Part shown: one piece after another, positions 28,892 through 38,925 of the stretch
Numbering within the stretch: the stretch's first letter is position 1
How the letters are laid out: every line of letters begins with the position of its first letter
NCBI GenBank assembly: GCA_045541735.1
Contig: JAZQJQ010000005.1
Coordinates: forward strand, 1-50,511
Direction of reading: 5' to 3'
DNA length: 50,511 nt
DNA from: RUG12395 sp045541735
GTDB lineage: Bacteria; Bacillota; Clostridia; Oscillospirales; CAG-272
Notes under the pieces: model-generated
What the model was told of the DNA's origin: nothing
Databases searched by the model: none
What the model saw: only the letters and a program-made list of their open reading frames with translations
Program-made: the position numbers and the translations under genes

Positions 28892-31800
28892 TTAAACTCC
28901 TATAAATACTTGAATTTCACCAATTGTCCACGCTCTATCCCTTTGACGTTTCTGCTTGTTAGTAATATCCAGTAGTAACGTGTTGCAAAAACATTTATCT
29001 GACTCGGCTATTGCATCAATTTCCAAACCTTTTTCCAAATGCATCTTCACCAATTCATAATCAAATTCTGCCAAATTCTCATAAGCCTTGTAAAGAGCAT
29101 ACTGTAACCCAAAAGCATCCTTATCCTTGAACCCTGGGGTGAACAATAAAACTCGAAGCGCATCCAACTCATCAATTAAAGATGTATCTTTTATAACGGA
29201 TATTGCCTCGAGGGTAGAATCAATATAGGAATCATCTTTAATATTATTTGATTGCATAGTTTTGGATATTATTTCATAATACCGATGTAACGCATATTTG
29301 CTGTTAAGATAAATAAGGGTACTTAAATAAGCTTGTTTATCTTCTGAAGCCTTGCTTAATTCCTCGAGCCTGTCCTTCAATCGAGGATCGCGATATTTTA
29401 ACGTAAGATTAATAATTACATCAAGCATATCTTTGTCAGCATTTAAAAGAAATGTATCGTAAATGTAGTCATATCCTCTTATTTGTTCAAGATACTCTAA
29501 ACATTTCCGTTTGCAATCTTTATTTTTACCATTTTGAAGACAAATCTTTTCTGCCAATTCAACGCCCCAATCCAAATTATTATCTTGGCAATATTGAATA
29601 TGCATCTCTATAACGTCCGAACACATTGTTTCATTTGCCAAATTGTACTGTATTCTATTTTGTAATTCATCACAGGATAATTTGTCTAAGACATATTTCG
29701 AGAATTTGCCGTATTGAGTATTGTTTTCTCTATCAAAAAAATAACACGGAACAAACAACATATCAAGATATACACTTTTTTCGTAAGGAAAATCAAAATA
29801 TTCAGAAAAGAAGATAAATCGCAGTACTCGATATGTATATGTTGTACCTCCTTTATCATTATCGTATATTTCTTTTCTAAAATTCAAATCCTTAAGTATA
29901 TCAATGCAATGTTGATTGATTAGTTGTTTTTGAGACTCGCTTACTTTTATATCTTTTTGCATCAAAGCTCCGTGTGCTTCGCAAACAGCATAATAATCCC
30001 AATCTGATATTCCTTCAAGTGTCTCAAGGATCGGACGTTGATCATGTTCGTTCTCCAAGTCAAAATACAATTGCATTGTTGCATATTCTTCTGAATTTTG
30101 CCTATCAATATCATGACAAAAATCAAGAAAATTGGTTTGCTTTAACTCTGCAAACGAAATATCCCCTTTTCCTATAGTCGATAACATTTTTTCTACCAAA
30201 GATATATATCTACCTTTGTCAAACAGTAAATCAAAATGGTATTGTCGTCCTTCTCGCCTTGCTTTTTCATAATCAAACGGAGGAGACTTAGGAGCTAATT
30301 CAATTCCATCAACAGCAAGCGCGGATTTATATCTTTCATAAACTTCAGAATCCTCACTCAATCTATAAGCTAAATACTCAATAATTTCTCTGTATCGCAA
30401 GTCTCCTTTTTTATATAAATCAAGTAATTCAAGGTAACACTCTGCATCTGCTATTTGTTCCATTGAAGATATGGTGTGAAATGTTTTATATTCCAAATCC
30501 ATATTCGCCAACCTAACAAATGCAATAGCTTGGGTTTTTGTCTTTTCGAAGAACAATTTGCTTATTTTATGAAATTCTTGATTATAAATATGTGGATCCG
30601 CAAAAAAGGTAATTATTGTTTCAAAGATTTCAGTATTTCCAGAATTATATGATTCGATAGCATTATGAATTACCTTTTCATATTTATCCGAATCGGAAGA
30701 ATACGTGTCATTATGCTTTGCTATCGCAGACAACACTTGGCATAATGCATCCACTCGTTTTACTTTAGTAAATACATCAAGTATCTCATATCTTATTCTT
30801 GTGCTATCATCATGCTTTTCAGGTCGATTGTATTCTTCCGTATAAAAAACAATGTTTTTTTCAAATAGCCCTACTTTATGAATATATTGTAGTACTCCAA
30901 GACGATAGTGTGGCTCTAAATCATGCGAAAAAATTGCAACTACATAATTATTAATTTCCGCATTATAAAGTCTTAATGAAATGAGTGCTTCCAGCAAGTG
31001 ATATTTTTCATAATCTCGCGTTGTATCAGACTTTAACGCATTAAATAACGTTGTGCGAATCTTTGATTGCATCCCATATAAATTCTCAAATTCTGCCAAA
31101 ACTGATATTGCATTAGATTGAGACCTAAAATTTCTTGGGGTGGCAATTTGCAATAGTAAATACTCTATTACTTTTAACGATTCACCAAATTTAGCTAATT
31201 TGTCCGCATCATTATAACCACGTGAAAGCCAAATGTTTTTTTCAGCGAAATCTTCAAGAATTCCAATCACAATATTGCTTCTATCAGCTTCATCTATTCT
31301 TGATTTTTCAAAACGAACAAGCATTTCAGAATCTTTTTCAACTAATAAATGCATTAGATCTTGACCTTCGCGTATTAGCACCAAGAATGATAAAACATTC
31401 ATCCAAGAGTCAAATACTTTTCCTTGATCAGAAAAAATCAACTCTTTAATTCTGTCTATATTAAGTTGATTTAAGAATTGTGCAGTCAAATACTCACGGA
31501 AATTATTGTGTTCAAACCCCCAGTAATTTTGAGCATCTTTAGAAAAAACTCCCGAATACTTGATTAATTCTCGATCATCCTTGTTGGGTAACAATTTTTG
31601 ATAATCTGTGTTTGAAATTTTGACTGTCTTCATACATTGGATTGCAAAAGCCAATTTTCTTAGGCAAGTAAATATTCTAACCTCATCATCCGCAAGCTCT
31701 TTCTCTGAAGCATATTTTTTGCTATCTTTAGAAAAACGGTTTCTAATAATTTCTTCCATTAGATCTGTCTTCAAGGGAAGTTCATTATTTCGTTTATGTA

Positions 31801-32980
31801 TTTTTAATAGCTCAACTAAATAAAACGGAGAAATAGCCAAATTATAAAGCTCATTTTTACAAACCGCAGCCCAGAAACTCTGATAATTTACGCCATTATT
31901 GGTCGCATATTCAGAAATGTCGCTATAACTTAACGGCGCGATGCCATATTCCGCAAAACCTTCAAAAAGTCCGTTGGATTCGCTTTCTTCCGCAAATGAA
32001 TAAAAATTATTTCTCGATGAAATCAAAATAATAGTATTAGGGTTTTGAGATGCAAATTTGTTTAGTTTTTTTACAAATTGACCTTTATTTTGTGTTCCAA
32101 TCTCATCAAAAGCATCCAGTATTAAAAATACTTTTTCATAATCAATTTCTGGATATATTTCCTTTATCAAGGATTCAACGGTTTCATCCGTGTAGGAACT
32201 TAAATTAATAAGCAAAGGATAATAATCAGTTTCAGAAGCCATAGCGGCTAATTGCTTAAGTGCTATACTCTTACCGCATCCAGCTTCACCGAGCAATACT
32301 ATTTTTCTATTCTTCATACATGCGTCCAACATGTCTTCAGGATGGCATAGCAAAGCGTAACCTTCCGTTATGGATCTGTAAGCATCTATTTTCCTCAATA
32401 TTATATTTTCGGGCATAGAATACTTCTTTTTGTTTATTACAGGCACAGTTTCTTCTTGCGCACTTTCAGCGGTGGCTTGTGTAGGTGGAGCAATCTCATC
32501 AAGTATTTTATCAACTTTAGTGTTGATATCATCGACCTTAACATTGATTTGCTTCACATTATAGAAAGTCGCAATATCCTCTGCGCGTGTCTTTCCTTCA
32601 TAAAAATTCTTAACATTATCAAACAGTTTGTTTATGAATTCCCTTACTGCTCGTTGATCATCAATACCCAGCGTTTTTTTCTCTTTCAAATACTCAATAG
32701 CATTGTTATAACGATCATCAAGAAAATCCCTCTCGGTTACATTAACTGGTTGACGAATAAACTCAATAATTCGATCTATTAAATTGAAATGCTCTGTGTA
32801 ATCATAAAAGTATGACGAAGCAATAATGGTGGACTCATATTTTTGAATAAATTCATTACACCATGCTTCTGTATCTGTTATGAACTTATTAAATTCTATC
32901 TGTTCTTTCCATTTTGGTATCTTGCTTTCAAGAACTCTTTTAAAGAGATCAACAAATAGATTAACGACAAATTTCTCCAC
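28892..32980 (-). CDS. Large NACHT-type STAND NTPase (candidate antiphage sensor)
   Basis: A protein of about 1362 residues. The GTG at 32980 is preferred, with GGAGGA upstream. Residues 1-140 form a helical N-terminal domain with no known enzyme motif. Residues about 143-165 look like a short coiled coil (VKQINVKVDDINTKVDKILDEI). The NTPase core has Walker A GEAGCGKS (about 231-238) and the NACHT Walker B VFLILDAFDEIG, then a sensor ILISSRNNFYS. The last 900 residues are long helical repeats, the usual ligand-sensing arm. Bacterial NACHT proteins are known phage-defence proteins. Base composition is visibly more AT-rich than hsdR or hsdM. It is bracketed by copies of the mmcQ 5' end. Confidence 0.82.
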   Translation of the reverse strand: MEKFVVNLFVDLFKRVLESKIPKWKEQIEFNKFITDTEAWCNEFIQKYESTIIASSYFYDYTEHFNLIDRIIEFIRQPVNVTERDFLDDRYNNAIEYLKEKKTLGIDDQRAVREFINKLFDNVKNFYEGKTRAEDIATFYNVKQINVKVDDINTKVDKILDEIAPPTQATAESAQEETVPVINKKKYSMPENIILRKIDAYRSITEGYALLCHPEDMLDACMKNRKIVLLGEAGCGKSIALKQLAAMASETDYYPLLINLSSYTDETVESLIKEIYPEIDYEKVFLILDAFDEIGTQNKGQFVKKLNKFASQNPNTIILISSRNNFYSFAEESESNGLFEGFAEYGIAPLSYSDISEYATNNGVNYQSFWAAVCKNELYNLAISPFYLVELLKIHKRNNELPLKTDLMEEIIRNRFSKDSKKYASEKELADDEVRIFTCLRKLAFAIQCMKTVKISNTDYQKLLPNKDDRELIKYSGVFSKDAQNYWGFEHNNFREYLTAQFLNQLNIDRIKELIFSDQGKVFDSWMNVLSFLVLIREGQDLMHLLVEKDSEMLVRFEKSRIDEADRSNIVIGILEDFAEKNIWLSRGYNDADKLAKFGESLKVIEYLLLQIATPRNFRSQSNAISVLAEFENLYGMQSKIRTTLFNALKSDTTRDYEKYHLLEALISLRLYNAEINNYVVAIFSHDLEPHYRLGVLQYIHKVGLFEKNIVFYTEEYNRPEKHDDSTRIRYEILDVFTKVKRVDALCQVLSAIAKHNDTYSSDSDKYEKVIHNAIESYNSGNTEIFETIITFFADPHIYNQEFHKISKLFFEKTKTQAIAFVRLANMDLEYKTFHTISSMEQIADAECYLELLDLYKKGDLRYREIIEYLAYRLSEDSEVYERYKSALAVDGIELAPKSPPFDYEKARREGRQYHFDLLFDKGRYISLVEKMLSTIGKGDISFAELKQTNFLDFCHDIDRQNSEEYATMQLYFDLENEHDQRPILETLEGISDWDYYAVCEAHGALMQKDIKVSESQKQLINQHCIDILKDLNFRKEIYDNDKGGTTYTYRVLRFIFFSEYFDFPYEKSVYLDMLFVPCYFFDRENNTQYGKFSKYVLDKLSCDELQNRIQYNLANETMCSDVIEMHIQYCQDNNLDWGVELAEKICLQNGKNKDCKRKCLEYLEQIRGYDYIYDTFLLNADKDMLDVIINLTLKYRDPRLKDRLEELSKASEDKQAYLSTLIYLNSKYALHRYYEIISKTMQSNNIKDDSYIDSTLEAISVIKDTSLIDELDALRVLLFTPGFKDKDAFGLQYALYKAYENLAEFDYELVKMHLEKGLEIDAIAESDKCFCNTLLLDITNKQKRQRDRAWTIGEIQVFIGV

Positions 32981-32981
32981 G

Positions 32982-33128
32982 TTATACACTCCTCCAGTCG
33001 TCAGAATAGATGTGCTGTTTTACCAAATCGGACTTGAGCGGCATTGGATTAAAACCCTCGTCAAACGGATAGTCCGGCGATGTGCCAAATGTATCGAGAC
33101 AGTATTCAAGAAAAGATTGTTTTGTCAT
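32982..33128 (-). pseudogene. MmcQ/YjbR 5' remnant between hsdR and the NACHT gene
   Basis: A 48-codon frame. Its first 26 residues (MTKQSFLEYCLDTFGTSPDY...) match copy 2 of MmcQ except at residue 5. The remaining 22 (NPMPLKSDLVKQHIYSDDWR...) do not. The RBS region upstream is copied too. The TAA lies 2 bases from the NACHT GTG, so it may now act as a coupled leader peptide. It marks one edge of the NACHT insertion. Confidence 0.75.
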
Positions 33129-33146
33129 CTCCGGACCTCCTTTAGA

Positions 33147-36100
33147 TTAGGCGGCTGCATTTGCGTTAATTTGCTCAATAACACGTTTGATACCGAGCCA
33201 AAGGGTTATATCCGTAAATACCTCTACGATACTGCCTCTATCGGTAAAGGGCGCTTCCTGCAGCACAGAAAAATCCTTCATCACGCCATTATGCACTATG
33301 TACTCAACTATCTGATTTACAAAGTATATCTGGTTTGAGTCAAGACTTACGTCGTTAAGATATTCCGCAAATGCGGCTTTGGCTGCGGACATATCGAGAC
33401 CCACGATCTCGCGGACAAACTCGCCAAGAGGCTTTTCGCCGTATTGTGCTTCATAGTCCTTTTTGCTGCCGACCTCACTCCACAAAATACGTTCAAGGGT
33501 CTTCACATCCTCAGCGCAAAGCGGAACGTTGCTCTTTAATTTCGCGATTGCTGCCTCATCCTGATGCTGGCGAATATAGAACTCTGCCTTTGCCTTGTAA
33601 TTCTTCAGATCGTCACTTTCAAGGTCGGATTCATTCCATTCAACGGAAAGTATCTCATCGTCAAAATCGGTGATATATTTAACTCCGGTCTTTGGAATAT
33701 ACTTCATAAGATCACGAAGATTCTCGCGGATATGCTCAAACTCATTTATGCCGGCATTCTCCAAATAATCGGTATGAAGGATCTTGTTGATAAGCTCGGA
33801 CTGCACCATAATTTCGGGAATGTTAGCAACGCTTGCAATACCGTTGACCTTTTTATAAAGATCGGTACGGGCGCGGGAGTACTTCTTGCCTGCAAGATAT
33901 GCAAGCTCTATACCGTACATAAGCGCGTCAAAACGAACAGCGGATGCCTCGTCCTCGTCGGGCGTGATCAATGGCGCAAGTTCTTCCGCCATCAATAGAG
34001 TATCCTCGTAGGTGAGCGAATTGTAATTGTCGGGATTTGCATATTGCTCTACATAACGCAAATGCTGACGAACAGCAAAATTCTCTTTATTGAGTTCACG
34101 CACCTTGCGCACCATATCGTCAACCAAAGACTTACGGAATGCAATCAGATCGGTTGTCTGATATGCAAGATCCTGCAGTTTGAACGCAATCTGCGCCTTG
34201 AGCTTAAAGATAGCTCCCTGCAGGGCAATCTGATTTGCCGTAGGTCTGCCGTTGTTCATACGGAAAAACTCAAAATTACCGCAGAAATCAAAGATGTAGA
34301 ATTTGTCCTTATCCTTGCCGTCTATCAGCCCGTCGCAACGGCGCGTGCCGCGACCTATCATCTGCCAGAATTTTGCCTTGCTCATTACCTTTTTAAAGAA
34401 CACAAGGTTAAGTACCTCGGGCACGTCAATACCTGTATCCAGCATATCAACGGAAATAGCTATCTGCGGTAGCTTTTTCGGATCAGAAAACTCATCAATG
34501 GCACTCTGCGCATAGGTCATATAGTTGTCAATAACCTTGGTATATCCGGGTAGATTGGGGTATTCCTTGCCGAATATCTCGTGAATCTTTTCGGCATGCT
34601 CGTGGTTTTTGGCAAAGATGATTGTCTTTCCGAGCTTTTCGCCGTAGTCGATACGCAAACCGTCCTGCATCAAGATATGAAGCACTTGGCGGATGGTGTC
34701 CTCATTGAATACCCACTCATTGAGCGCAGACGATGCTATGCTTTCTGGGAGTTCGCCGTTTTCGTCTTCAAAGGTGTTTTCATATGCTTCCTTATCGGCT
34801 TCGGAAAGGTCATCATACACGATACCTTGCTCAATGAATTTCAGTTTGCTTTCAACCGACATAAAATCAACAAGAAAGCCATCGGTAACCGCCTGAGAAA
34901 GCTCGTAGGCATAGGTCGGTACGTTGGTTTCGAGTTCAAATATATCATAGGTGTTCTTGTCGATCTCGTCCTTTGGCGTTGCTGTAAGACCAACCAAGGG
35001 AGCGTCGAAATAATTGAAAATATCCTTGTATTTGTTGTAGATGGAGCGGTGCGCCTCGTCAACGATGACAAGATCAAAGTGCCCGACGGTAAAGAGTTTT
35101 TTCTCGTTCTCGTCCTTAACCGTGTCAATGCAGTTCATCATGGTCTGATATGTCGAGAACACACAGCGCGAATCGAAGTTTCCTTTGTCCTCGCAGAGAT
35201 TGGTTACCGAGAGGTCGGGAAGCATATTCACAAAGGCACGCTTTGCCTGTGTAACGAGCGAGTTTCGGTCAGCCAGGAACAGGATATTCTTTACCCAGCC
35301 GTGGTCGAGCAGAACCTTGCAAAGCGCAATGACTGTTCTCGTCTTGCCCGAGCCCGTTGCCATAACAAGAAGCGCTTTGCGGCGATTTTTCTTGTCAAAT
35401 GCCTCACATACCGCCTTGATAGCACCCTCCTGATAGTAACGTCCGGCAATAGCCTTGTCCACTATTACGTTATTGAGGCTTGTACGCATCGTATGCAGAT
35501 TGAAAAGCTTTTCAAGGTCGCGTTTGGAGTAAACCGATGCCACTTTTCTCTCGGGATAATATTTATCGTTCCAGATGCGCGTGTCGAAGCCGTTGGAGAG
35601 GAAAATGATCGGTCTGCGGCCGTATTTCTGCTCCAAGAGATCAGCGTAGAGCTTTGCCTGCTGTCTGCCCTTGGCGACGTCCACGCAGGTGCGCTTGGCT
35701 TCCAGAATTGCCAAAGGCTTGCCGTCATCGCCAAAGAGAACGTAGTCGGCATAACCTGCCTCGCTCTTGTTGGGCATACCATAGAGTTCAACTTCGTTCA
35801 GCCAATCCTTACCCTCTACCCAGCCGGCATCCTGAAGCATAAAGTCTATATAGATCTTTCTTGTCTTATACTCGGAAAGATCAAGAGGCTTAGGTACATA
35901 GGTCTGCTGCTGCTCGGCACGACGTGCGGTCAGTTCGTCCTTGAGTGCTTTGTTTTCCTCGATAAGCTTGTTTATGTCAATATCGTTTTCGCGAACGAAG
36001 GAAAGAGCCTCGTCAACCGTAAGTTCAAGAAGCGATTTATCAAAATGCTGTTCTGTATACGCGGGTGCATAGCAGTATGCGACGAAATCAAGGAACACAA

Positions 36101-36443
36101 AAAGGTTTTCAAGGCATAGTTCTGCTTGTTCACTGGTTACCTTTTTGCCGCCGTGGGCAGCATTGTTGCCAAGCTTACGGATAAATTCCATACGACGCCA
36201 AATGTCGTTGCCGATGATATCGCGGAACTTCTCATCGTTCATAAGGCTGACGAGGTTGTCTTGATAGGGCATGACAAGATCACGGTCAACGGAATACATC
36301 CATTTGACCGCAAACTCCATCGCACTGCGGCAGTTCAGCACACAGGCGTCAACATCGATATGTAATATTTTCTCCGCCGATATCGCTACGTCCGCAAACG
36401 CGTCAAAATCGGGAGTGCTTTTAAGGAAGTCAAAATTGGTCAT
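33147..36443 (-). CDS. hsdR: Type I restriction enzyme subunit R (HsdR)
   Basis: The motor and nuclease subunit of a type I restriction system, about 1098 residues. The start is the ATG at 36443 after GGAGG. Residues 1-170 are a DUF4145-like helical domain. The nuclease region has QDAGWVEGKDWLNEVEL, then GYADYVLFGDDGKPLAILEAKR, the PD-(D/E)XK core. The helicase follows with MATGSGKTRT (motif I), VDEAHRSIYNKY (motif II), GLTATP (motif III) and QMIGRGTRRCDG (motif VI). The last 300 residues bind HsdM. It is intact. It is separated from hsdS by five inserted genes, which is unusual. Confidence 0.93.
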   Translation of the reverse strand: MTNFDFLKSTPDFDAFADVAISAEKILHIDVDACVLNCRSAMEFAVKWMYSVDRDLVMPYQDNLVSLMNDEKFRDIIGNDIWRRMEFIRKLGNNAAHGGKKVTSEQAELCLENLFVFLDFVAYCYAPAYTEQHFDKSLLELTVDEALSFVRENDIDINKLIEENKALKDELTARRAEQQQTYVPKPLDLSEYKTRKIYIDFMLQDAGWVEGKDWLNEVELYGMPNKSEAGYADYVLFGDDGKPLAILEAKRTCVDVAKGRQQAKLYADLLEQKYGRRPIIFLSNGFDTRIWNDKYYPERKVASVYSKRDLEKLFNLHTMRTSLNNVIVDKAIAGRYYQEGAIKAVCEAFDKKNRRKALLVMATGSGKTRTVIALCKVLLDHGWVKNILFLADRNSLVTQAKRAFVNMLPDLSVTNLCEDKGNFDSRCVFSTYQTMMNCIDTVKDENEKKLFTVGHFDLVIVDEAHRSIYNKYKDIFNYFDAPLVGLTATPKDEIDKNTYDIFELETNVPTYAYELSQAVTDGFLVDFMSVESKLKFIEQGIVYDDLSEADKEAYENTFEDENGELPESIASSALNEWVFNEDTIRQVLHILMQDGLRIDYGEKLGKTIIFAKNHEHAEKIHEIFGKEYPNLPGYTKVIDNYMTYAQSAIDEFSDPKKLPQIAISVDMLDTGIDVPEVLNLVFFKKVMSKAKFWQMIGRGTRRCDGLIDGKDKDKFYIFDFCGNFEFFRMNNGRPTANQIALQGAIFKLKAQIAFKLQDLAYQTTDLIAFRKSLVDDMVRKVRELNKENFAVRQHLRYVEQYANPDNYNSLTYEDTLLMAEELAPLITPDEDEASAVRFDALMYGIELAYLAGKKYSRARTDLYKKVNGIASVANIPEIMVQSELINKILHTDYLENAGINEFEHIRENLRDLMKYIPKTGVKYITDFDDEILSVEWNESDLESDDLKNYKAKAEFYIRQHQDEAAIAKLKSNVPLCAEDVKTLERILWSEVGSKKDYEAQYGEKPLGEFVREIVGLDMSAAKAAFAEYLNDVSLDSNQIYFVNQIVEYIVHNGVMKDFSVLQEAPFTDRGSIVEVFTDITLWLGIKRVIEQINANAAA

Positions 36444-36444
36444 T

Positions 36445-37569
36445 TTAATAGCCTCCGTTTTGACTGTTTTCAACTTTAGTAAACATCATATTTTCTATCG
36501 CTTGTTGGATTTTAATTTTTATTGTTCGTGCATTCTCACCCTTTGCTTGAATAAAAGGACTTACTATTTCGTATAATTCTTTTTCAGTAAAAAAGTCAGC
36601 AAATTCATCTTTTCTATTACTAATTTCATTTTGCACTAATTGATATATTGTTTCTGTATTAAAATCTTCAAAGTGAATAAATTTATCAATTCGGTAAAAG
36701 ATCGGTAATCCTAAATGCTTCTTCATTTCATCTTCACTGTCATAGTTTGAGGTTAAAACAATAAGCGTTCCGCTTATGTCCACTTCATATGTCAAGTCTT
36801 TAAATACAACATTATCAAAAAGCGTGTAGAATGCAGAATAAAACCCTTCCGGACATTTATCTAACTCATCTAAAAAAATCAAATTAGACTCTCTTTCAAG
36901 CAATTCAAAACCCAAACTACTGCGGTTAGGCTCGTTTCCGAAAAAATATTCGGCATAATTACCACTTTTAAACATAGAGAGATGTTTCTCCATGAACTTG
37001 GAATCATAAAAACAATTTGCAATTTCACGAACCAATTCCGTTTTACCTAAGCTACTTTTGCCGTACAACATTACTACATAAGGCTTTTTTCGTTCAACAT
37101 TTGTCAAATACCAAATACTTTTTGCCATTTCAGCAACGGCTATGTGTTGGCCGAAAATCCTTTTTTCTATAGAATTGATATTTTCAACAAAATCTTCGGG
37201 TTTACGTTTAATATCATATTTTTCAACAGAATAATCAAGTGCAATTTCAGTGCGTTCACTTTGAGTTTTTAATTCTGACTTTAAAGTTGCAGGAGGATTG
37301 TGAATATATATTGAGGCATCATCTTGGGTAAGATCTTTAATCAATTCGCCCAATCTATCGTGTGCAGATGAAACAATTCCGTGATAGTCATCATTTCTCA
37401 CTACAAGGCAATCCGTAATAATATCATCACGAGTATATAGCTTTTGGTTTTTCAAACTATCATCAAGTCTAACCAAAGTAAGAAAAGATTGAGGATTCTC
37501 AAGATGCAATTTATTAATATAATCATTAAAAAACGACTTGGAACCGATAACTATATGATATTCTCTCAT
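36445..37569 (-). CDS. Clp-like AAA+ ATPase embedded in the type I RM operon
   Basis: A 374-residue protein. Residues 1-130 are an unrecognised N-terminal domain. The ATPase core resembles the second AAA+ module of ClpA/ClpB: IFGQHIAVAEMAKSIW, Walker A GKSSLGKTE, a pore-like segment GNYAEYFFG, Walker B LIFLDELDKCP, sensor LIVLTSNYDSE and a small C-terminal domain with FTEKELYEIV and GENARTIKIKIQQAIENM. It lacks the Clp N-domain and P-loop for ClpP docking. It overlaps the DUF6414-like gene by 4 bases and ends 1 base before hsdR. AT-rich composition. Its role is likely remodelling of a defence complex, by inference. Confidence 0.78.
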   Translation of the reverse strand: MREYHIVIGSKSFFNDYINKLHLENPQSFLTLVRLDDSLKNQKLYTRDDIITDCLVVRNDDYHGIVSSAHDRLGELIKDLTQDDASIYIHNPPATLKSELKTQSERTEIALDYSVEKYDIKRKPEDFVENINSIEKRIFGQHIAVAEMAKSIWYLTNVERKKPYVVMLYGKSSLGKTELVREIANCFYDSKFMEKHLSMFKSGNYAEYFFGNEPNRSSLGFELLERESNLIFLDELDKCPEGFYSAFYTLFDNVVFKDLTYEVDISGTLIVLTSNYDSEDEMKKHLGLPIFYRIDKFIHFEDFNTETIYQLVQNEISNRKDEFADFFTEKELYEIVSPFIQAKGENARTIKIKIQQAIENMMFTKVENSQNGGY

Positions 37570-38357
37570 TTATCGCTTTCCTCCGCTGACACAGAAACAC
37601 ACGCATATACAACATCGTACAATTTTATATTATTAGATTTTTTCTTTATCTCAACAGGTAAAACGGGTTCATCGCTTTCTTTTGCCGGATAAACTTCTGC
37701 TAAAGATTTTGGTGCATCAGCTGCAGATAGTAACTCTTGCATACGATAAAGTTGTTTTATGAAGTCAAAATTTTCCGAGGCAAAATGCCCTACAGGTACA
37801 CAATAAATATCAAGTTTAGTGGTAAGTAAATCGTTCCTTTTATAATTACTAACAAAAGCTACGTTATTAAATCGAACATATGTAGAGTTATCGATTTTAT
37901 ATACATCATAGCCCTCAAAACTTTCCATTGCAGCTTTGAACTCTTTGACATTCACGCCTTCTACATTGTTACCCACCATTCTTAAGTAACCACCTGCAAC
38001 TCGATAGAATGTTGAAGAATTCTCAACATCAAAGACTTGAACATTATCGAATTTTTGAAACTGTGACTTTATGTTTTCAAAATCCGAAATTTCCGTAGAG
38101 GTAATTGTTGTTGCGCTATCGTGTTGTATTAAATATTTAGTTGCAATTTTTCCTGAAAATGCAAATTTCAATCGTGCTGTAAATGGCATGCCAATATTGG
38201 CTTCTCCGGATGCTTCCGTAGCAATTTCTGCATTCACATGTGTGTTTTCAGAAATTTTGGATTCAGAGGTGCGTGTTCCTTTATGCTTCTCCTGTAAAAT
38301 ATTTTTTATGGTTTCTTTATCAAAATATATAATTTTACTTAAAGTGTCTTTTTTCAT
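37566..38357 (-). CDS. DUF6414-like protein
   Basis: A 263-residue protein beginning KIIYFDKETIKNILQEKHKG, followed by a Gly/Ala/Ser-rich amphipathic stretch (EIATEASGEANIGMPFTARLKFAFSG) and a beta-rich part with DNVQVFDVENSSTFYRVAGGYLRMVG. The opening is like DUF6414 proteins, whose function is unknown. The central low-complexity stretch could insert into or cross a membrane. It is coupled to the AAA+ gene by an ATGA overlap, so the two probably act together. Family call is from memory of the N-terminal pattern and is moderate. Confidence 0.5.
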   Translation of the reverse strand: MKKDTLSKIIYFDKETIKNILQEKHKGTRTSESKISENTHVNAEIATEASGEANIGMPFTARLKFAFSGKIATKYLIQHDSATTITSTEISDFENIKSQFQKFDNVQVFDVENSSTFYRVAGGYLRMVGNNVEGVNVKEFKAAMESFEGYDVYKIDNSTYVRFNNVAFVSNYKRNDLLTTKLDIYCVPVGHFASENFDFIKQLYRMQELLSAADAPKSLAEVYPAKESDEPVLPVEIKKKSNNIKLYDVVYACVSVSAEESDK

Positions 38358-38377
38358 CGGTTCACCCCGTTAAATCG

Positions 38378-38899
38378 TTAAACTATTACAATCTTTCTAC
38401 TGGTTCCGTCGGGTAACAAGTCATCTTCATCGCTTGTGTTAAAACAGTTATCACTTTGTTCTATTCGGGGCAATTTCTTTGCCAATTCTTTAAGTGTTGT
38501 CGTCATACCATCAATATTTACAGCATTATTTTCGCCTATGGTTCCACCGTCAAGAACAACTACCTCATCATCGGCAAACAGTTTTTCAATGTCTTTTTTG
38601 GTTACTTCTTTAATGCCAGATCTCGCGTTTCTCACACTTTCATACCAGTTATCTCTATGTAGCCTCAATTCACGCTCGCTGTAATGCTTTCCAGTAACAT
38701 GTCTTGGGTCGGGCTTCCCCATATCTTCGTGGCAATTTAAGCACAGAGGAATACAATTATCGAAGCTATCATCTCCGCCGTCTGCTCTTTGTACAATGTG
38801 GTGAAGAGCCATTTTTGTTCCACAAAAATTATGACATATACAACACCGTCTTTCGCATGCGGCTAATGCCTCTGCCTGAACTTTTTCGGAAAATCCCAT
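38378..38899 (-). CDS. HNH endonuclease
   Basis: A 173-residue nuclease. The HNH core is complete: zinc pair CCICHNFC, HHIVQRADGGDDSFDN (catalytic His and Asn), then IPLCLNCHEDMG (second zinc pair and final His). The C-terminal 80 residues contain acidic and hydrophobic patches (VVLDGGTIGENNAVNIDGMTT) and may mediate binding. GAGG precedes the ATG. It is 20 bases upstream of the DUF6414-like gene. Together with the AAA+ ATPase this forms a compact nuclease-ATPase cassette. Confidence 0.85.
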   Translation of the reverse strand: MGFSEKVQAEALAACERRCCICHNFCGTKMALHHIVQRADGGDDSFDNCIPLCLNCHEDMGKPDPRHVTGKHYSERELRLHRDNWYESVRNARSGIKEVTKKDIEKLFADDEVVVLDGGTIGENNAVNIDGMTTTLKELAKKLPRIEQSDNCFNTSDEDDLLPDGTSRKIVIV

Positions 38900-38925
38900 T
38901 ATATTACCTCACATATTCTTTTGCA

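Noticed and set aside
34581..36119. A 512-codon open frame on the plus strand
   Set aside because: It lies wholly antisense to hsdR, whose helicase motifs are intact. Residue composition is Cys/Val/Ile-rich without domains.
36443..36473. Longer HsdR start at 36473
   Set aside because: The ATG at 36443 has GGAGG at the right distance. The upstream codons (MKTVKTEAIK) overlap the AAA+ gene end.
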